This document shows positions 59,657 to 64,000 of a stretch of DNA of 64,000 nt, piece after piece (the stretch's first letter is position 1; each line of letters opens with the position of its first letter). The stretch lies in contig CM069869.1 of the NCBI GenBank assembly GCA_036172665.1, positions 1,302,001-1,366,000 on the forward strand, written 5' to 3'. The notes beneath the pieces are model-generated. The model saw nothing but the letters and a program-made list of their open reading frames with translations, did not search any database and had not been told where the DNA came from. A program made the position numbers and the translations under genes. Source of the DNA: Prosopocoilus inquinatus. Its lineage: Eukaryota; Arthropoda; Insecta; Coleoptera; Lucanidae.

Positions 59657-59927
59657 AAAAATTTTGTGCAAATCGTTCTTGATTGCAGTGAAAACCTCGA
59701 TCAGCCTCTGGACAGCTGTTTCAGCCCTGCTTGGGGCTGCTCGAGGTTTTCACTGCAATCAAGAAACGATTTGCACAAAATTTTTCTAAAACTTTCATTA
59801 TGCTTTGACAGCAAGCATGGCCGCCTTGCATGGGGGACTCATTAGGAGCAAATCCCGCTTCGATTTGTCTATCCTACTGCAATGTCAGGTCAAAAAGCGA
59901 TAGTAAGATGTCGCTATTTTATCTGTT
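59657..59927. mobile_element. 271-bp insertion with terminal hairpin
   Basis: Flanked by a perfect 14-bp duplication of RT sequence. Its left part is an inverted repeat (59657-59700 versus 59741-59787, including TGATTGCAGTGAAAACCTCGA). The ~40-base centre contains GGACAGCTGTTTCAGCCC and GGGGCTGC. Its right end is dispersed repeat A. The GGGCTGAAAC block and hairpin suggest a truncated Penelope-like terminus, but it has no coding sequence. Confidence 0.7.
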
Positions 59928-59941
59928 CAGAAAAGATATAG
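59928..59941 (+). repeat. Right 14-bp target duplication
   Basis: Exact second copy of 59643-59656. Confidence 0.75.
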
Positions 59942-60207
59942 ATATAACTATACGGCGAGTGTATACACTCGCGACCTAAAGTTGAATCTGTCTAACAATA
60001 ATTGGTTATCGATTCCACGAACTGGGTAGAAATTATCTACTCTAAATGCTAAGTATTTTAAGAATTTACGCTGCACACTTTCAATTAATTGTATGTAATA
60101 ATTATAAACAGGATACCACATCAAAGCTCCATATTCTACAAGAATAAATTAAATAAAACACTATTTTAGTATATATCACTATATTTAACACAAGAATTGT
60201 GACTGCA

Positions 60208-60234
60208 GTTTCGGCATACAATGCCATTATCAAA
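60208..60234 (-). ncRNA. Hammerhead-like stem, left PLE arm
   Basis: Minus strand TTTGATAAT, stem GGCAT/ATGCC with loop TGT, then GAAAC. Its right-arm counterpart has GTGCC, keeping the pair as G·U. Confidence 0.3.
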
Positions 60235-60350
60235 CTAAAATATTTTAACAAAACTTAAAACTAGCGCTAAAACGGTAGAGGTGTAGTACTGAGAATTCTA
60301 ATTTAATTTAAATTTAAACAGGGTTCAAAGAGGGGCGTGCACATCAGGTC

Positions 60351-61163
60351 GGTTTGGTCGACCTAACAATTACCCGAGAAATAAATTCCCTAAATTTCAA
60401 AATTTATAGAAAACCCACATATACAGACTACACTATTCCCATGGACTCCCTACATCCACATCAGCACAAAATGGCAGCTTTCAACTCAATGATTCACCGA
60501 GCTATTAATTTACCTCTATCAGAAACCGAACTCAAAAATGAAATCGATATCATTACACAAATAGCTCACAACAATGGATACAAAAAAAAAACAATAGATA
60601 ATATACTGAAGAACAAACAAACAAAACATAACCTCAATCAAATTTACCCTCACGTTCATGACAATAAACAAACAAACCAATATACAACCTTAACATACAG
60701 CGGAAAAATCAGTGAAAAGATTGAAAAAATTCTTAATAAAAACAACAAAAATATTATTCTCAGTTTTAAACCACAAACAAAATTATCTCACATCATTTTT
60801 AATGCAAAAGAGAAACTAGATCCGTTATGTAAATCAGGAGTGTACCAATTAACATGTAATGATTGTAAAAGCGTGTACATCGGCCAAACTGGTAGGGCGT
60901 TTCATACCCGCATAAAAGAACATTGCAGATCATTTAATCTAAAGAAGACAGACTCCACATTTGCTAACCATTTATTAGAAAATAATCATACTTTCCTCAA
61001 TAACAATATTAAAATACATCATTTTGAAAACAAAGGTAGTAAATTGAACCTCCTAGAATCACTTGAAATCCATAAAGCAAAAAGAAACCCGAACGTGATT
61101 CTGCGACCTGATGTACACCTGATGTACACGCCCCTCTTTGAACCCTGTTTAAATTCAAATTAA
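60351..61163 (+). pseudogene. Penelope-like RT C-terminus with GIY-YIG endonuclease
   Basis: The intact protein combines a telomerase-related RT with a GIY-YIG endonuclease that nicks target DNA. Here the RT palm is lost. The frame opens at the RT thumb (LNFKIYRKPTYTDYTIP, SLHPHQHKMAAFNSMIHRA), passes a Lys/Asn-rich linker, then CKSGVYQLTCNDCKSVYIGQ with TGRAFHTRIKEH (GIY-YIG core with catalytic Arg) and a later LLESLEIHKAKRNPN carrying the conserved Glu. It is open to TAA at 61163. An 11-bp tandem duplication (CCTGATGTACA, near 61107-61128), absent from the inverted arm, shifts the last codons; without it the ORF would stop about ten codons earlier. No ATG suits the 5' end, consistent with truncation. 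Confidence 0.88.
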
Positions 61164-61237
61164 ATTAGAATTCTCAGTACTACACCTCTACCGTTTTAGC
61201 GCTAGTTTTAAGTTGAAATTTTGTTAAAATATTTTAG

Positions 61238-61264
61238 TTTGATAATGGCATTGTGTGCCGAAAC
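61238..61264 (+). ncRNA. Hammerhead-like stem, right PLE arm
   Basis: TTTGATAAT, stem GGCAT/GTGCC with loop TGT, then GAAAC. The order of core, stem and GAAAC equals that of the 41.7- and 57.2-kb motifs, but C-U of the core is U-U. Catalysis is doubtful. Confidence 0.3.
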
Positions 61265-63110
61265 TGCAGTCACAATTCTTGTGTTAAATATAGTGATATA
61301 TACTAAAATAGTGTTTTATTTAATTTATTCGTGTAAAATGGAATATCACAAAATAACAGCTAACAGTGTCAATTATCTCCATATTCTAATTTAGGCCTTA
61401 CTAATATATAGTATAAATTAATCATAGTTTGCACGTTAACAAAATCTCTACTATTTCTGATGACGAAACCCAACATTTTTAACGCAGACTGTACCATGTT
61501 ATCGATATGATGAGAGAAGTTGAAAGCAGAGTCAAATATGACTCCCATGTCTTTTGTATGATCAACACGTAGCAAAACTGTATTATCAAGTTTATAATGA
61601 TATATAATGGGATTAACTTTTCTGTGGACGGTTAACGATTTACATTTGTTTACATTCAGTTTCAAATTATTCTTAGTACACCAAATTTTGACCAATTCTA
61701 ACGCAAATTGTAGGTCTAGGCAATATTTCTCTGTGTCAATTCTATTATAGATTTTTAAATCGTCTGCAAATAGTAAATTGTTACTTTCTATGCATTTAAA
61801 TAAATCGTTAATAAATATTAGAAAAAGTAAAGGACCAAAATTCGACCCTTGCGGTACTCCAGATGTAACTCTCATTAAGCGTGACCTACAACTACTTACT
61901 TCTACGTACTGACGTCTGACCAATAAGTAATTCTTAAATAGTAGCAGCTGGGAATAGCTGAAACCAACTGCATCAAGCTTTTTCAGTAAAATGAAATTAT
62001 GGGTTTGATCAAACGCTCAGACTCAATGTAAGTGCTTTGCTAATATCTGTGTATATAACGTCGACTTGTCCTGAATTATCTATTATTTCAGAAACATACT
62101 GAGTGAATGTACATAAATTTGATATTGTTGAACGTCCTTTAAAAAAACCATGTTGTGATTCCGAAATGAAGGGTTTCACCTGATTATAGATAATATTATA
62201 AAGAATTATTTCAAACACTTTTGCAAAATTGCATAAGATAGAAATTGGCCTATAATTTGACACATTCGTTGCATCACCAGTTTTCAAGACAGGACATAAT
62301 TTTGATATTTTCCAAATGACTGGCATAGATGAAGAGGAAAACATCAAATTAAAAATTACAGACAGTGGTTTAGCTAGAACGTGAGCGCAATCTTTCACTA
62401 TGAAACTTGTTATGCCATCGAATCCGCAAGTCATTTTATTTTTTAATTTTTTGCACGCTTTAATAACATCATCTTCCCCAATTTGATGAACATTTATACA
62501 TTGTGAATTTACAGTATCTAGTAAGAAATCATTTGACAAGTTAGATTCTTCAGACTCAATGTAAGTGCTTGAGAAGTAATCAATGAATGCGGAAACCGGA
62601 AACAGTTGTAAATACAACTGTTTCCGGGTTATTATACTCAGCATTGTTATATTGAACATATCCAGGAATTCGTGAAATATTAGGCTTACGTTGAACATGC
62701 GACCAAAACTGAGACGGGTCTTCATTCAGACGTAACTCAACATTTTTTATGTAATTATGGTAAGCCGTACGAATTTTTTTAGCAGTAAGCTTTCTGAAAT
62801 GCTGAAATTTGATATAGTAGTATTGTGAATTATATTTTTTATATTTATGCAATTTATTTTTTAGACGAATATTTTTAATAATATCCTGTGTAAACCGAAA
62901 AGGATATTTACATGAAACTGTTTTCTGAGTTTTAGCAGGGACGCACAATTTGAAAATTGATTCCAACTTATCATAGAAACTTGAACAAACCGATTCGACA
63001 TTAGAATAACAATTCAGAAAACTCCAGTCAACATTAAGTAGCTGATCATACAACAATATGTAATTAGCCTTTTTAAAATTATATTGTTTATAGTTACTTA
63101 AAAATTGTAA

Positions 63111-64000
63111 GGTTCACTTTTATGCTGATGACACTCAGCTATATTACAGCTTTAAAGCTTCTGACTTAAACATTGCTTCTGACCTAATTAATGAAGATAT
63201 TGAACAACTATGTCAAATTTCTGTCTCTCATTCTTTGCATATTAATCCGGTAAAATCGACGGCAATTGTTTTTGGTGGGTCTAAAGATCGGCAGAGGGCC
63301 ATAGACAGTTTGAAAATCACAGTTAATAACGTTCTACTGACTTTCAGTGAATCTATAAAAAAACTTAGGCGTTCTTTTTGATAGTGATTTAAGATTTTCA
63401 TCTCATGTCAAGAAATTAATTCAAAAATCAAATTCAACTTTAAAGCGTTTGTATATGAATAGGCATTTCCTTACCACTAATCTGAAAATTCAGTTATGTT
63501 AAGCGTTAGTTCTATCTTGCTTCAATTACTGTGATGCTGTCTATGGCCCCTGTTTAGATGCTCTATTTGTTGCAAGAATTCAAAAAATCCAAAACACGTG
63601 TCTTCGGTTCGTTTATGGATTGAGGAGAAGGGACCACGTATCTTATAAATTAAAGGAAGCTAAATGGCTAAATATGGGAAATACAAGATTGCTTCACATG
63701 GCCTGTTTAATTCATAAAGTTCTTGTAACTTCGTGTCCTTATCTAAGTGCTTTATTAATACCTAGGTACAGACTGCATGATTTAAGTTTAAGACGCACTA
63801 TTGGATTACATATCCCTATGCACAATACTGCCCTCTTCGAAAGATCCTTTAGTTACAATTCTTCAATAATTTACAATAAAATATCCCATGATACTCGTAT
63901 GTCAACGTTGACTACTTTTAAAAAGAATTACCGAAATCAGTTCTTTACTCTTCAGCAGTGATTGCACATTAACATTAATATTAATATAAATGTATTTCCG
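63111..64000 (+). pseudogene. Jockey/CR1-type reverse transcriptase fragment, continues to window edge
   Basis: Starts abruptly at HFYADDTQLYYSF (YADD near 63122-63133), then SLHINPVKSTAIVFGGSKDR. A one-base gain in the A7 run near 63357-63363 shifts the frame before NLGVLFDSDLRF. A TAA near 63498 follows LKIQLC, then FNYCDAVYGP, RIQKIQNTCLRFVYGLRRRD, LKEAKWLNMGNTRLLHMA and a terminal FKKNYRNQFF, stopping at 63961. Its beginning coincides with the 5' edge of the opposite-strand element. The remaining ~40 bases are AT-rich 3' sequence cut by the window end. Confidence 0.85.

Larger units (their letters stand above)
60139..61376 (+). mobile_element. 5'-truncated Penelope-like element flanked by inverted terminal repeats
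   Basis: Inserted into the minus-strand RT with a 12-bp duplication CTCCATATTCTA (60127-60138 and 61377-61388). Long inverted repeats, 60142-60350 and 61104-61330, face each other around a partial ORF. The left arm is an inverted copy of the 3' region including the last ~15 codons, an arrangement known for Penelope-like elements. Both arms contain a TTTGATAATGGCA … GCCGAAAC block that can form a hammerhead-like stem. Confidence 0.88.
59439..63105 (-). pseudogene. Non-LTR reverse transcriptase, interrupted
   Basis: Order on the minus strand: endonuclease C-terminal edge (LLYDQLLNVDWSFLN), linker (YPFRFTQDIIKNIRLKNKLH … FWSHVQRKPN), RT fingers (MTCGFDGITSFIVKD, NYRPISILCNFAKVFE), SQHGFFKGRSTISNL, TDISKA, VTSGVPQGSNFGPLLF, FADD, KCKSLTVHRK, VRPKLEYG (61390), break, then GALMWYPVYNYYIQLIESVQ (from 60137 down), and C-terminal LFNLINNRIDCPALVQKLN ending at TAA 59439-59441. 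Besides the two large insertions it has three small frame-breaking events, each at a palindrome or copied segment (62596-62627, 62018-62037, 59955-59972). Otherwise the frame is remarkably intact. Confidence 0.85.
59182..63110 (-). mobile_element. Jockey/CR1-type element broken by two later insertions
   Basis: On the minus strand it runs from 63110 (5' truncated) to an AATAAAACTT plus (ATT)n tail at 59182-59203. Removing the insertions at 59657-59927 and 60139-61376 leaves ~2.4 kb of element. Both insertions carry direct duplications of element sequence, so the element was present first. Confidence 0.85.

Noticed and set aside
1..64000. CRISPR array, rRNA or bacterial-type operon
   Set aside because: No regularly spaced identical short repeats with unique spacers, no rRNA-like sequence and no prokaryotic gene organisation; the sequence is eukaryotic.

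Overview
The window looks like gene-poor insect chromosome, most likely from a beetle, although the order is inferred. The composition is AT-rich. Many short transposons end in TACAGGGTG-type termini. Every recognisable reverse transcriptase (RT) belongs to an insect-typical R1-, Jockey/CR1- or Penelope-type element, and the core promoters use the arthropod initiator TCAGT. Only one convincing host protein-coding gene is visible: a divergent two-exon Hsp70-type chaperone at 32.3-34.2 kb. Almost everything else is transposon wreckage, inverted repeats, short tandem repeats and unannotatable AT-rich DNA.

Region by region. 1-3.2 kb holds MITE and hAT-like termini. 3.24-6.17 kb is a 5'-truncated R1-clade non-LTR element with a 16-bp target-site duplication. 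About 9.83-10.09 kb is an apparent heat-shock promoter (three GAAnnTTC modules, TATAAAAG, A-rich leader, splice donor) with no recognisable gene behind it. 13-15.3 kb has several Tc1/mariner-type MITEs, one carrying a nested insertion. 18.4-20.2 kb is CpG-richer and contains a complex hairpin. 23.3-25.1 kb is a strand-asymmetric T-rich block with internal ~133-bp repeats. 27.4-28.6 kb has nested MITEs and a ~182-bp tandem repeat running into a decayed RT, which is fused in frame to a mariner transposase fragment (28.7-30.5 kb). The Hsp70 gene follows, then a decayed Jockey/CR1-type element (34.6-36.4 kb) and an ACGT-rich transposon with CCCAG termini (36.5-37.6 kb).

Downstream, 39.8-40.9 kb is a ~125-bp tandem array interrupted by a MITE, so the empty target site can be read from neighbouring units. 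41.1-42.0 kb holds T-rich repeat units and a 456-bp palindrome carrying hammerhead-like motifs. 47.4-48.3 kb is a hAT-like element, 48.5 kb has a 44-bp-stem hairpin, and 49.1-51.4 kb is a 2.3-kb inverted repeat whose arms are themselves palindromic. 52.7-54.0 kb is a minus-strand RT remnant, and 54.7-57.1 kb has a duplicated ~334-bp unit plus a diverged third copy. 57.65-57.75 kb is a candidate promoter with a first exon. 59.2-63.1 kb is a minus-strand Jockey/CR1-type element broken by a 271-bp insertion and by a 1.24-kb Penelope-like element encoding a GIY-YIG endonuclease. From 63.11 kb to the window end a plus-strand RT remnant abuts it head to head.

No operon-like cooperation exists here. 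The coherent story is repeated retrotransposition, MITE insertion and error-prone break repair around one chaperone gene. No tRNA, rRNA or CRISPR array was found.
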